Positions 18,013 through 30,994 of a stretch of 64,000 nucleotides of DNA are shown piece after piece (within the stretch, counting starts at the first letter, position 1; the number at the start of each line of letters is the position of its first letter). The notes under the pieces are model-generated. The model did no database searches and was not told the DNA's origin. It was given only the letters and a program-made list of their open reading frames with translations. Both the position numbers and the translations under genes were made by a program. The DNA comes from Actinomadura craniellae (GTDB lineage: Bacteria; Actinomycetota; Actinomycetes; Streptosporangiales; Streptosporangiaceae). The stretch lies in contig NZ_QLYX01000015.1 in assembly GCF_003289645.1 (NCBI RefSeq), forward strand, positions 148,416 to 212,415, written 5' to 3'.

Positions 18013-19065
18013 GTGGTGGACGTGGACCGGAGCCCGTGGCGGGCCGAGGTGGACGGCACGGTGGCGCGGCTGGCGGTGGCCGGGGGAGCGGTGTACGCCG
18101 GATGCGGCTCCGCGGTCTACGCGCTGGACGCGGCGTCGGGCCGGCAGCTGTGGTGCCACGACACCGGTACGCCGGGGCCGTTCCGGGTGGCCGGCGACAC
18201 CATTTACGTCACCGGCGGCGGCCGGGTGCGGGCGCTGGACGTCCGGACCGGCGGCGAGCGCTGGCAGTGCCCGGGGGTGATCCCGAGCCTGCCCGCGGCC
18301 GACGCCGACCGGGTCTGCGTGCTCGGCGACACCCCCCGCTGGGGCCGCTCGCTGCGGGTGCTGGACGCCCGTACGGGCGCCGAGCGCTGGCGGATCGAGA
18401 CGGAGTCGCGGCTGTCGGCACCGGCGACCATCGGTGATCTGGTGGTCGTGGGCTTCGCCGACGGGGCGCTGCTGGCGTTCAAGGCGCGCAACGGCAAGGT
18501 GCGCTGGCGGGTGAACCCGGAACAGTGGCATCCCGACTGGCCCGACCGGGGTGGCGCCGTGACGGTGGCGGCGGCCGTGGACGGGACGGTTTACGCGGCC
18601 GGCATCCCGCACCTCACCCCGCCGCTGGGCTTCGTGGCGGGGATCGACGCCGCGCGGGGGCGGATCCGCTGGGTGACGATCGCCACACTCGACCCCGGGC
18701 CGGAACGTCCGGACGAGGGTGACGCGCCCGTCCTGCCGGTGCAGGACGGGCTCTGGTTCGGCGGGCCGGACGGGCTCACCCTCCTCGACGGGCGTGCGGG
18801 CGCCGTCCGGGTGGGCCTGGCCGGGCCGGACGCCCGGTTCTCCCCGCCCGCCGTCCACGGTGCGCTGCTGGTCGCGGGGCTCGGCGGGCGCCGGGTCGAG
18901 GCGTACGACGTCGTGGCCGGACGGTCGCAGTGGGCGCTCGGGGACTCGCTGAGCCCGGTGGACGCGCCGCCCGCCCCGGTCGCGGTGGCGGGCGACCGAG
19001 TGATCATCGGGAGCGTCGGATGGGTTTGGGCGGTGGACGCCCGCACCGGCCAGGGAGAACAGTGA
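18013..19065 (+). CDS. PQQ-type beta-propeller repeat protein
   Basis: 350 aa built of repeated blades with the pattern VYALDAASGRQLW, VRALDVRTGGERW, LRVLDARTGAERW, LLAFKARNGKVRW and similar, ending in VWAVDARTG. This is the PQQ-enzyme or Pyrrolo-quinoline-like propeller repeat (PF13360/PF01011 type). There is no signal peptide and there are no dehydrogenase active-site residues, so it is more likely a scaffold or sensor than an enzyme. The GTG at 18013 has GGGAG about 10 nt upstream. Function unknown. Confidence 0.85.
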   Translation: MVDVDRSPWRAEVDGTVARLAVAGGAVYAGCGSAVYALDAASGRQLWCHDTGTPGPFRVAGDTIYVTGGGRVRALDVRTGGERWQCPGVIPSLPAADADRVCVLGDTPRWGRSLRVLDARTGAERWRIETESRLSAPATIGDLVVVGFADGALLAFKARNGKVRWRVNPEQWHPDWPDRGGAVTVAAAVDGTVYAAGIPHLTPPLGFVAGIDAARGRIRWVTIATLDPGPERPDEGDAPVLPVQDGLWFGGPDGLTLLDGRAGAVRVGLAGPDARFSPPAVHGALLVAGLGGRRVEAYDVVAGRSQWALGDSLSPVDAPPAPVAVAGDRVIIGSVGWVWAVDARTGQGEQ

Positions 19066-19118
19066 GATGTCCCGAGGATGTCACGATCCGGGCCCATGAT
19101 CCTGTATGGTCAGGCGCG

Positions 19119-19625
19119 GTGAGCACTCTGCCGAGGGCCGCGACGGGCTCCTCAGTCTCCTTCTTCCTCCGGGAACTCGCGACGTTCGGGTTCGTCGGCG
19201 GTATCGGCACGCTCATTTCCTTCCTGGGCGCCAACCTGCTGCGCACCTCGTTCGACGCCGGGCCGGTGCTGGCCACACTGCTGTCGAACGTCATCTCCAC
19301 GTCGGTGTCCTACCTGGCCAACCGGCATCTGACCTTCCGGCACCGCGACAGCGCGGGCAGCGGCCGCGAGGTCGCCGTGTTCTTCGGGCTGAACGGCGTC
19401 GGGATGGCGATCCAGGTGTGCTGCACCGCCTTCACCCACTACACGCTGGGCCTGGAGGGCGCGCTGGCCTACAACCTGGCCCTGCTGGCCGGGCTGGGGC
19501 TGGGCGCGGGCTTCCGCTACTGGTCGTACAAGAAGTGGGTGTTCACCCCGCCCGTTCCGGAACGGGCGGAGCCCCGGACCGCGAGCGATCCGGGGCTCCT
19601 GGTCGTGAGCGGCCAGTCCGGCTAG
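19119..19625 (+). CDS. GtrA-family membrane protein
   Basis: 168 aa with four hydrophobic helices and the GtrA pattern: a first helix FLRELATFGFVGGIGTLISFL, then SNVISTSVSYLANRHLTFRHR, and a final WSYKKWVF. GtrA-like proteins are thought to help flip polyprenyl-linked sugars for cell-wall or surface glycan assembly. The start is GTG 19119; a TATGGT lies 8 nt upstream, suggesting a leaderless mRNA, and an in-frame extension reaching into the preceding gene was rejected. The C-terminal tail contains the terminator stem. Confidence 0.85.
   Translation: MSTLPRAATGSSVSFFLRELATFGFVGGIGTLISFLGANLLRTSFDAGPVLATLLSNVISTSVSYLANRHLTFRHRDSAGSGREVAVFFGLNGVGMAIQVCCTAFTHYTLGLEGALAYNLALLAGLGLGAGFRYWSYKKWVFTPPVPERAEPRTASDPGLLVVSGQSG
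19568..19599. terminator. Terminator stem inside the end of the GtrA gene
   Basis: GGAGCCCCGGA (19568-19578) pairs perfectly with TCCGGGGCTCC (19589-19599) around a 10-nt loop. It overlaps the last GtrA codons and follows the convergent LVIVD gene, so it can serve both. The same GGAGCCCCGG/CCGGGGCTCC core recurs at 21247 and 55392. Confidence 0.65.
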
Positions 19626-19629
19626 CCGA

Positions 19630-21057
<1,428 letters not shown>

Positions 21058-21079
21058 ACTGACTCCTTTGTCCAGTTAA

Positions 21080-21162
21080 CCCGTGATGGGACAGTGATCA
21101 CCGGGAGTATCGCTGGTTACGGGGTGAGGTGCCAGGTCTGCATTGATTTGTAAGCCTCTTGA
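21080..21162 (-). promoter_or_regulatory. Duplicated promoter region of LVIVD copy 1
   Basis: This 83-bp segment is identical to 22764-22846 except for one base. It begins 23 nt upstream of the GTG. On the minus strand it contains GATACT, a possible -10, and an 8-bp GTGATCAC palindrome. Such conservation in noncoding DNA, higher than in the genes, suggests shared regulation or recent conversion. Confidence 0.65.
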
Positions 21163-21246
21163 GATAAAAGACCCTTTCGTCCAGTAGCCAAAATCGGGTA
21201 TAGGCGGCCTTTGACGTGGGTATTCGTCCCTGACCTGGGAAAAGGC

Positions 21247-21279
21247 GGAGCCCCGGACCACCAGGTGGTCCGGGGCTCC
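21247..21279 (-). terminator. Terminator after LVIVD copy 2
   Basis: A 16-nt perfect inverted repeat (21247-21262 and 21264-21279) with core GGAGCCCCGGACC. It lies about 27 nt past the copy 2 stop codon and before the upstream region of copy 1. Confidence 0.75.
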
Positions 21280-21306
21280 TGAGATGCGACCGATCCGGCT
21301 AGCTCG

Positions 21307-22740
<1,434 letters not shown>

Positions 22741-22763
22741 ACCGACTCCTTTTGTGCTGGTGT

Positions 22764-22846
22764 CCCGTGATGGGACAGTGATCACCGGGAGTATCGCTGG
22801 TTACGGGGTGGGGTGCCAGGTCTGCATTGATTTGTAAGCCTCTTGA
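22764..22846 (-). promoter_or_regulatory. Duplicated promoter region of LVIVD copy 2
   Basis: An 83-bp block matching 21080-21162 at 82 positions, starting at the same distance (23-24 nt) from the GTG start. It carries the same GTGATCAC palindrome and possible GATACT -10 box. Confidence 0.65.
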
Positions 22847-22928
22847 TACATAAGCCCCTTTTGTCCGCTGGCCGAAATGGGTAGCGTCCCGTCCTTGGAG
22901 TGGCACGACACGAGGGCGGGGAGCATTG

Positions 22929-23603
22929 ATGGGATTTCGGCTGGTCGGATGGTCCGCCCTGGTCATTGCGGTTATCGCCGCAGGTAGCGGGTGCAGTGGC
23001 GGGGGTGGGGACGACACGCCGGCAGCGCCCAAGGCGACGATGATCGCCCCCGGCAAGCCGGGCGAGCCCAACCAGACGGTCCTGCGCGGCCCGAGCTCGG
23101 AGGCTCCGCCCACCGCGGCGGACGTGCGGTTCGTCCAGATGATGATCCCGCACCACGAGCAGGCCCTGACGATGTCCGCGCTGGCCCCCGGCCAGGCCGC
23201 CGACGCGAAGATCAAGTCGCTGGCCGACCGGATCGACAAGACGCAGACCGTGGAGATCTCCGCAATGCAGGCGTGGCTGAAGCGCCGGGCCCCCGGCCCC
23301 ACCCAGGGCGGGCACGGCGGCCACGCCGGGCACGGCGGCGGCGGGGCCACGGCGAACCCGCACGCGAACATGCCGGGGATGGCGACCGAGGCCCAGCTCG
23401 CCCAGCTCCGCGCGGCCAGGGGAGCCGAGTTCGACCGGCTCTTCCTGACCCTGATGATCACCCATCACCAGGGGGCGCTGAAGATGGCCCGCGAGCTGCT
23501 GGCCGCCACACCGGGCGACCAGACCGTGCAGACGCTGGCCAAGGACGTTCTCAGCAGCCAGAACGCCGAGATCGGCCGGATGAACGCGCTGCTCTCCGGC
23601 TGA
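22929..23603 (+). CDS. DUF305-family lipoprotein
   Basis: 224 aa. A lipoprotein signal ends in AAGSGCSGG with the lipidated Cys at about residue 22. The mature part is a four-helix DUF305 (ferritin-like, PF03713) domain. It has the paired motifs MMIPHHEQALTMSAL and MITHHQGALKMAREL, bridged by a Gly/His-rich loop with GGHGGHAGHGGGG. The HH motifs and His/Met-rich loop suggest metal, possibly copper, binding; this is inference. The ATG at 22929 has GGGGAG 5 nt upstream; a TTG directly before it was not used. It is convergent with the LLM oxidoreductase. Confidence 0.88.
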   Translation: MGFRLVGWSALVIAVIAAGSGCSGGGGDDTPAAPKATMIAPGKPGEPNQTVLRGPSSEAPPTAADVRFVQMMIPHHEQALTMSALAPGQAADAKIKSLADRIDKTQTVEISAMQAWLKRRAPGPTQGGHGGHAGHGGGGATANPHANMPGMATEAQLAQLRAARGAEFDRLFLTLMITHHQGALKMARELLAATPGDQTVQTLAKDVLSSQNAEIGRMNALLSG

Positions 23604-23611
23604 TCCCCGCG

Positions 23612-24484
23612 TCAGCGTCCCGCTGGAACGATCTTCGCGATCTGCGGGGCGGCTTCGGCGAGCGTGCCGACCGCCCCGGGCGCGTCGGGGCCACAGGAGA
23701 AGATCACGTGGTCGACGCCCTGCTCGGCCAGCCGGCCGCAGGTCTCGACGGCCTGCTCGGCGGACAGGCCCGCGGGCGCCATCGACAGGACGGTCTTCTC
23801 CACGTCGGCGTAGTCGCGGCCCGCGCGCTCGCAGTGCTCGCGCAGCACGTCGAGCTTGTGCGGCAGTTCGGGCGCGTCGAACAGGTTGCAGGCGTCGGCG
23901 TACTCGGCGACGAACCGCAGCGTCTTCTGCTCGCCCCCGCCGCCGATCAGGATCGGCGGGTGCGGGCGGCGCAACGCCGGCGGGGAGTTCAGCGGACGCT
24001 CCAACCGGTGGTGGACGCCCTCGAACGGGCTCTCGTCACCGGCCCACATCCGCCGGGCGATCAGCAGCGCCTCCTCCAGCCGCTCGAACCGCTCGGCGAG
24101 CGGCGGGAAGGGGATGCCCAGCCCGCGCGCCTCCTCCTCGTTCCAGGCGGCGCCAATGCCCAGCCAGGCCCGCCCGCCCGACAGCACGTCGATCGTGGTG
24201 ACCGTCTTGATCAGGATGCCCGGATGCCGGTAGACGGTGCCGGTCACCATGGTGCCGAGTGTGATCCGCTCGGTCAGCGCGGCGGCGTACGCCAGCGCCG
24301 CGTAGCCCTCCAGCATCGGCTCCTCGGCCGCGCCGACGCCCATGATCTGGAAGAAGTGGTCCATCACCCAGAAGCTGTCCAGGCCGCCCTGGTCGGCGTC
24401 CTGGGCGATCCGGGCGAAGGTCGGGGCGATCTGCTCGGGCCCGCCGGGGTAGCTGAAACTGGGGACCTGGATGCCAACGCGCAT
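23612..24484 (-). CDS. LLM-class F420-dependent oxidoreductase
   Basis: A 290-aa bacterial luciferase-like TIM barrel. Features are MRVGIQVPSFSYPGGPEQI at the N-terminus, DSFWVMDHFFQI, TLGTMVTGTVYRHPGILIKTV, WLGIGAAWNEEEARGLGIPFP and GGGGEQKTLRFVAEYADACN. In actinomycetes this subfamily generally uses coenzyme F420; the substrate is unknown. The ATG at 24482-24484 follows GAGGAATCC. It lies 37 nt after ureD with a perfect palindrome between them, so it may be separately regulated rather than part of the urease operon. Confidence 0.87.
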   Translation of the reverse strand: MRVGIQVPSFSYPGGPEQIAPTFARIAQDADQGGLDSFWVMDHFFQIMGVGAAEEPMLEGYAALAYAAALTERITLGTMVTGTVYRHPGILIKTVTTIDVLSGGRAWLGIGAAWNEEEARGLGIPFPPLAERFERLEEALLIARRMWAGDESPFEGVHHRLERPLNSPPALRRPHPPILIGGGGEQKTLRFVAEYADACNLFDAPELPHKLDVLREHCERAGRDYADVEKTVLSMAPAGLSAEQAVETCGRLAEQGVDHVIFSCGPDAPGAVGTLAEAAPQIAKIVPAGR

Positions 24485-24511
24485 GGATTCCTCGCAGTTC
24501 GGTTCGGGGTT

Positions 24512-24525
24512 GTAATCAAGATTAC
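24512..24525. promoter_or_regulatory. Perfect palindrome between ureD and the LLM gene
   Basis: GTAATC and GATTAC arms surround a 2-nt spacer (GTAATCAAGATTAC). The site overlaps the ureD stop codon and lies 28 nt before the LLM start, a place where a MarR- or TetR-type regulator could act. No such regulator gene is adjacent. Confidence 0.5.
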
Positions 24526-25262
24526 CCGGATGCGAGGGATTCGCCGTAACTCAGTTTTCGCCGCAGCTCGTCGGCGGTCGCGGCCAGGGCGGTGACCAGG
24601 ACACCGGGCCCGGCCAGCGGCAACACCGCCAGCCCCGCCCCGGCGAACGGCTCGGTATGCAGCCCCGGCCCGGCCAGCAGCACACCACCCACCGCCGTGG
24701 CGCCGCCCAGGACCGCCCGGCCGCCGTGGATCGCCGGGTCGTCCAGCCGCAGCTCGTGCCGGAGCAGCGGCCGGTCCTCGACCGTCACGTCCAGCCGGGC
24801 GACGTGCCGGCCGGCCACCTCCCCGTGCCGGCCCAGCACCAGTTCCTCCCGCCAGCGCAGCACCGCCCCCCGGGCCAGCGAGATCTCGGCGACCGACCGG
24901 TGGTCGCAGCCGGCCGCCGCCACCGTCGGCTCGGGGGCGAAGTCGAGCCGCCCGTCCGCCCCCACCGCCGCCCGGACGGCGAACCGTGACCCGCCGCCCC
25001 GGCCCGGCAGGGCGATCATGGCGGCGGCGGACCGGACGGCCAGCCGGGCGCCCGCCCCCACGGTCAGGTCGAGAGCCAGGTCGTCGCCGCCCAGCGGGCC
25101 CGCCGCGGCGCCGACCAGGTAGACCCCCTCCGGTGTCTCCCGCAGCGCCAGCGGCCCGTCCGAGCGCAGCCCGGTCAGCCGGGTCCGCCCGGTCGCGTCC
25201 CGCTCGGCGGTCACCGCCGCCCGCGCCCGGTAACCCGTGCCGCCCGCCGCGGGCGGGCTCAC
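24522..25262 (-). CDS. ureD: Urease accessory protein UreD
   Basis: 246 aa, the UreD/UreH scaffold that joins UreF and UreG to apo-urease for nickel insertion. Characteristic stretches include [31 protein letters not shown], given here as separated segments [13 protein letters not shown] and [10 protein letters not shown], plus [12 protein letters not shown]. The GTG start overlaps the ureG stop by 4 nt. It is the last gene of ureABCFGD. Length is slightly short but within the actinobacterial range. Confidence 0.87.
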   Translation of the reverse strand: MSPPAAGGTGYRARAAVTAERDATGRTRLTGLRSDGPLALRETPEGVYLVGAAAGPLGGDDLALDLTVGAGARLAVRSAAAMIALPGRGGGSRFAVRAAVGADGRLDFAPEPTVAAAGCDHRSVAEISLARGAVLRWREELVLGRHGEVAGRHVARLDVTVEDRPLLRHELRLDDPAIHGGRAVLGGATAVGGVLLAGPGLHTEPFAGAGLAVLPLAGPGVLVTALAATADELRRKLSYGESLASG

Positions 25263-25918
25263 GCCACCGCCGCGGTGTGCCGGATCTCCCGCACCCAGTC
25301 GATGACGGACGCGGCACCGGGTTCGGCGCGCAGCGAGGTGAACAGCACCGGGCGGTCACCGCGGACCCGCTCGGCGTCCCGGGCCATCACGCCGAGGTCG
25401 GCGCCGACCAGCGGCGCCAGATCCACCTTGTTGATGACCAGCAGGTCGGCGGTGGTGACGCCGGGCCCGCCCTTGCGCGGCACCTTGTCGCCGCCGGACA
25501 CGTCCAGGACGAAGATCTGCCGGTCCACCAGGCCCCGGCTGAAGGTGGCGGTCAGGTTGTCGCCGCCGCTCTCCACGATCACCAGGTCCAGCGGGGCGTG
25601 CTCGGTCTCCAGCGCCTCGACCGCGTCGAGGTTGGCGGAGATGTCGTCGCGGATCGCGGTGTGCGGGCAGCAGCCCGTGCGGACCGCCCGGATCCGCTCG
25701 TCGGGCAGCACCGCGTTGCGCCGCAGGAAGTCGGCGTCCTCGGTGGTGTAGATGTCGTTGGTCACCACCGCCAGCGACAGTTCGTCGCACAGCGCCCGGC
25801 ACAGCGCGGCGGTCAGCGCGGTCTTGCCGCTGCCCACCGGCCCGCCGATGCCCAGCCGCAGGGCCCGGCCCGCCGCCGGTGCCGCCGGATGCGGATCGTG
25901 ATCGTGGTTGGCACCCAA
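25259..25918 (-). CDS. ureG: Urease accessory GTPase UreG
   Basis: 219 aa, a SIMIBI-class GTPase that drives nickel delivery to urease. The P-loop [10 protein letters not shown] is at about 26-35, with the CPH metal-binding motif in [24 protein letters not shown] and [12 protein letters not shown]. The N-terminus carries a His/Asp-rich leader, [11 protein letters not shown], not needed for GTPase activity. Since no ureE is present in this operon, that leader could contribute nickel binding; this is inference. It overlaps ureD by 4 nt. Confidence 0.95.
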   Translation of the reverse strand: MGANHDHDPHPAAPAAGRALRLGIGGPVGSGKTALTAALCRALCDELSLAVVTNDIYTTEDADFLRRNAVLPDERIRAVRTGCCPHTAIRDDISANLDAVEALETEHAPLDLVIVESGGDNLTATFSRGLVDRQIFVLDVSGGDKVPRKGGPGVTTADLLVINKVDLAPLVGADLGVMARDAERVRGDRPVLFTSLRAEPGAASVIDWVREIRHTAAVA

Positions 25919-25940
25919 GGCCGTCCCCCTCAGAACTCGG

Positions 25941-26603
25941 TCAGGATTCGAACAGGCGCAGGTCCGCCTGCAGATGGAACTCGGCGAACAGGTCGAGCAT
26001 CGGCGCGCTCGCCGCGGGCAGCTCCGCCCAGCCGCCGGCCGCGGCGGTGGTCGCCCGCGCGGCCACCTCGTCCACCTCGGCGGCGAGGTCGGCCAGCGCC
26101 CGGTGCACCGCCAGCGGGTCCAGCCCGAGCAGCCGCACGGCCGCCGACGCCGGGCCCGTCACCGACCCGTAGGCGGTGATCGCGGCGGCCCGGTCCGGCC
26201 CGCCGCCGGCCGCGGCGACGGCCACGCCCAGCACCACCGGATGGTGCGGGTCGCCGCCCAGCGCGGCCAGCGCCGGATGCGGCCAGGCGCCGCGCACCAC
26301 CCGCAGCAGGGCCCGGCCCTGGGCCCGGGACGCCCGGCGCTGGGCCGGGGAGGGGGTGCGGGCGTCCGCCTCGGCGTCCAGCAGGTCCCATCGCGCGCCG
26401 TGCTCCCGGGCGTGCGCGCAGGCCGCCGCCGCCAGCGCCGCCGCGACCAGCCCGCAGGTGGCCAGCCGGCCGCGCAGGAAGCCCGCCAGGTCGGCCACGC
26501 CGGTCACCGCCCCGGCCGCCGCGGCGGGTTCCAGCCCGCCCGAGTGGGCGTGCCCCCCGGCGGGCAGCCGGGAGTCGGCGAGCAGCAGCAGCGCGGTGTC
26601 CAT
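25941..26603 (-). CDS. ureF: Urease accessory protein UreF
   Basis: 220 aa, all-helical UreF, which with UreD and UreG forms the nickel-loading complex. The N-terminal [23 protein letters not shown] is recognisable in parts ([15 protein letters not shown]). The rest is Ala-rich helices, ending [11 protein letters not shown]. It lies 12 nt after ureC and 22 nt before ureG. The high Ala content and weaker conservation are usual for UreF. Confidence 0.87.
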   Translation of the reverse strand: MDTALLLLADSRLPAGGHAHSGGLEPAAAAGAVTGVADLAGFLRGRLATCGLVAAALAAAACAHAREHGARWDLLDAEADARTPSPAQRRASRAQGRALLRVVRGAWPHPALAALGGDPHHPVVLGVAVAAAGGGPDRAAAITAYGSVTGPASAAVRLLGLDPLAVHRALADLAAEVDEVAARATTAAAGGWAELPAASAPMLDLFAEFHLQADLRLFES

Positions 26604-26615
26604 GTCAGCGGCCCA

Positions 26616-28320
<1,705 letters not shown>

Positions 28321-28328
<8 letters not shown>

Positions 28329-28674
28329 CGAGGTCTCCGGTGTCGTCGGGGGTGCCTTCGAGGGCGCCTTCGAGGCGGAGGCCCGGGACGACCCGGCGCC
28401 CGGCCAGCGGTACGAGGGAGACCTCGCGGGTGATGCCAGGTTCGAACCGGACCGCGGTGCCGGCGGGCACGTCGAGCCGGTGGCCGCGGGCGGCCGCCCG
28501 GTCGAACTCCAGCGCCGGGTTGGCGGCGGCGAAGTGGTAGTGCGAGCCGACCTGCACCGGCCGGTCGCCGGTGTTGACCACGGTGACGGCGATCCGGGGC
28601 CGGCCGGGGTTGAGTTCCACCGGTTCCGCGCCCGGGATGACCTCCCCGGGTGCCCCGGGGGCGGGGCCGCTCAC
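28321..28674 (-). CDS. ureB: Urease beta subunit
   Basis: 117 aa. The conserved core [38 protein letters not shown] and [24 protein letters not shown] is intact; the C-terminus is a little extended beyond the standard GRRVVPGL. It starts with ATG inside the ureA stop (4-nt overlap) and overlaps ureC, indicating translational coupling. Confidence 0.95.
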
Positions 28675-28973
28675 GGGATCGGCCGGTGGACGGTGACGAG
28701 CTTGGTGCCGTCGGGGAAGGTCGCCTCGATCTGCACGGAGTCGAGCATCTCCGGCACACCTTCCATCACGTCGTCACGGGTGAGCACGGTGCGCCCCGAC
28801 TCCATCAGCTCGGCCACGCTGCGGCCGTCGCGCGCCCCTTCCAGGACGTGCACGGCGATGATCGCGGTGGCCTCGGGGTAGTTCAGCCGGAGCCCGCGCC
28901 CCCGCCGCTGCTCGGCGACCGAGGCGGCCACGTGGATGAGCAGGCGTTCTTGCTCGTGTGGAGTGATCAGCAC
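28671..28973 (-). CDS. ureA: Urease gamma subunit
   Basis: 100 aa, the normal size. The pattern [19 protein letters not shown] (here with I for L), [21 protein letters not shown] and [22 protein letters not shown] fits UreA throughout. It is the first gene of ureABCFGD. It is preceded by a roughly 400-nt region shared with the divergent amine oxidase gene. Confidence 0.96.
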   Translation of the reverse strand: MLITPHEQERLLIHVAASVAEQRRGRGLRLNYPEATAIIAVHVLEGARDGRSVAELMESGRTVLTRDDVMEGVPEMLDSVQIEATFPDGTKLVTVHRPIP

Positions 28974-29379
28974 GGCTCCTGACGCTACTTTCCCGGGCCA
29001 CCTTCCAGGAACGCCTGTATTGCGGATTTAACTGTGATTTCACATGGGCAGGGTGGCGCGGCGGATCACCGGCGGGGACGTGACGTGGCCGTACCCGGGC
29101 CGAAACGTGTTGACAATGCCAGTCAGCAAAAGTGATCCGTACGGCTCCTTCCGGCACGGTGCGGGCCGGGAGGGCACTAGAGTCGGGCGGGCGCTTTCGC
29201 GGGGCGCCCGCCCGAGGCTCGGGCGTGCCTGAATTTTGGCAGCTTCTGCCCGCAGTGATCTTGTCGAAACATGTTGATCATCTACGGGTGTCGCGCGAAA
29301 TGTCCGTATTACCCCAAAGTGCTCCGTACGTAATAGATCGCTCCAAGACTCCTTGCCGTCTCATTCTTGGAGGTGTTCC
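28974..29379. promoter_or_regulatory. Divergent 406-nt region between ureA and the amine oxidase gene
   Basis: No credible gene; a 62-codon frame (29044-29232) is Arg/Gly-rich and lacks a ribosome-binding site. A TTGACA at 29110-29115 on the plus strand could be a -35 box for the amine oxidase. A perfect 12-bp stem (29183-29194 and 29204-29215, 9-nt loop) lies downstream and may act as an attenuator or a 5' leader hairpin. AT-rich sequence at 29225-29345 precedes the TTG start. Confidence 0.4.
29183..29215 (+). other. Strong hairpin in the leader of the amine oxidase gene
   Basis: TCGGGCGGGCGC pairs perfectly with GCGCCCGCCCGA around a 9-nt loop. Its distance to the start codon (about 165 nt) leaves room for a regulatory leader. 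Whether it terminates transcription is unknown. Confidence 0.4.
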
Positions 29380-30987
29380 TTGCCGAAGACGGCAGAACCA
29401 CAGGGGTACAGCAGGCGCGGCTTCCTGACCCGGGTCGGCGCGACCGGTGGCGCGGGGGCGATGTTCGCCACCATGGGCGCGCTGGGACTGGCGCCCAGCG
29501 CGGAGGCCCACACAAAGGTTCCCTTCCAGCCCCCGCAGCAGTCGGACTTCCGGCTGCGCGGCCGCGGCGCGGCCAAGGTGCTGGTGCTGGGAGCGGGGGT
29601 GGCCGGCCTGGCCGCCGCCTACGAGCTGGGCAAGGCCGGCTACGACTGCACGATCCTGGAGGCCCAGGACCGGGTGGGCGGGCGCAACCGGACGCTGCGC
29701 GGCGGCGACCGGCTCGAGGAGATCGGCGGCGCCACCCAGCGGATCGGGTTCAGCAAGGACGTCTATCTCAACGCCGGTCCGGCCCGGATCGCGCAGTGGA
29801 TGACGACCATGGACTACTGCCGGGAGCTGGGCGTCCCGCTGGAGGTCTTCACCAACAGCAACGCCTCGGCCTACATCTACAACGAGTCGGCCGGGATGAC
29901 CGCCCCGGTGCGCTGGCGCACGGCCAAGGCCGACGTTTTCGGCTACATCTCCGAACTGCTCGCCAAGGCCACGGACCAGGGCGCCCTGGACCAGCGGCTG
30001 ACCAGCACCGACAAGGAGCGGCTGCTGTCGTTCCTGTCGGGCTTCGGGGCGATCGGGAACAAGGCCGCCGGCTACGCCTACACCGGCACGGAGCGGCGGG
30101 GCTACACCGTCGATCCGGGCGCCGGCGACCAGGTGGGCACCGTGCTCGGCCCGCCGCCCTCCCTGTCGGAGGTGTTCGCCAGCGGGGTCGGCCGCTCGTT
30201 CTCGTTCGAGTTCGGCTACAGCCAGGCCATGCTGATGTTCCAGCCGGTGGGCGGCATGGATGCCATCCCGCGGGCGCTCGCCGACGCGCTCGGCAAGCAC
30301 AAGATCCGCACCGGTGCCAAGGTCACCAAGATCACCAACCTGGCGTCCGGGGTGAAGGTCGAGTACGTCCAGCACGGCAGGACCCGGGTGGTCGAGGCCG
30401 ACTACTGCATCGCCACACTGCCGCCGCAGATCCTCGCCAAGATCCCGCACAACCTCGGCGCGAGCGTGCAGGCGGCGCTGGCCACCCCGGTTCCCGCCTC
30501 CACCGGCAAGATCGGTCTGGAGTACGGCAGCCGCTGGTGGGAGACCGACGAGGACATCTACGGCGGGATCACCAACACCGACCTGGACCTGTCCACCATC
30601 TGGTACCCCTCGCACGGCTACGGCACCCGGCGCGGGCTGGTCGTGGGGTACTACAACTTCGGCGCCGCGGCCAACGCGTACGCCGCGCTCACCCATCCCG
30701 AACGCCTCGCACGCGCGCTCGACCAGGGCGCCAAGATCCACGGACCGCGGTACAAGACCGGGATCACCGCGTCCGCCTCGATCTCCTGGAGCCGGCAGGA
30801 GCACATCGAGGGCGGCTGGATCGGCTGGCCGTCCCGGGGCGCGGAGTACAAGCTCCTCAACCAGCCGCAGGGCAACGTCTACTACTCGGGTGACTGGCTC
30901 AGCTACGAGATCGCCTGGCAGCACGGCTCGTTCGAGTCCGCACGCAAGGTCGTCACCGAACTCCACCAGCGCGTACTGAAGGGATGA
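29380..30987 (+). CDS. Exported flavin amine oxidase (FAD-dependent)
   Basis: 535 aa. The Tat signal SRRGFL at about residues 11-16 and a hydrophobic stretch ending near SAEAHT imply folded export with bound flavin. The FAD-binding GxGxxG region is VLVLGAGVAGLAAAYELG followed by EAQDRVGGR. The C-terminal FAD motif is NVYYSGDWLSYEIAWQHG, as in the flavin monoamine oxidase family. It should oxidise an amine or amino acid to an imine with H2O2 as by-product; the substrate is not identifiable. The TTG at 29380 lies 6 nt after TTGGAGG, better than an upstream TTG. It is followed 7 nt later by a RidA-like gene. Confidence 0.9.
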   Translation: MPKTAEPQGYSRRGFLTRVGATGGAGAMFATMGALGLAPSAEAHTKVPFQPPQQSDFRLRGRGAAKVLVLGAGVAGLAAAYELGKAGYDCTILEAQDRVGGRNRTLRGGDRLEEIGGATQRIGFSKDVYLNAGPARIAQWMTTMDYCRELGVPLEVFTNSNASAYIYNESAGMTAPVRWRTAKADVFGYISELLAKATDQGALDQRLTSTDKERLLSFLSGFGAIGNKAAGYAYTGTERRGYTVDPGAGDQVGTVLGPPPSLSEVFASGVGRSFSFEFGYSQAMLMFQPVGGMDAIPRALADALGKHKIRTGAKVTKITNLASGVKVEYVQHGRTRVVEADYCIATLPPQILAKIPHNLGASVQAALATPVPASTGKIGLEYGSRWWETDEDIYGGITNTDLDLSTIWYPSHGYGTRRGLVVGYYNFGAAANAYAALTHPERLARALDQGAKIHGPRYKTGITASASISWSRQEHIEGGWIGWPSRGAEYKLLNQPQGNVYYSGDWLSYEIAWQHGSFESARKVVTELHQRVLKG

Positions 30988-30994
30988 CCGAGGG

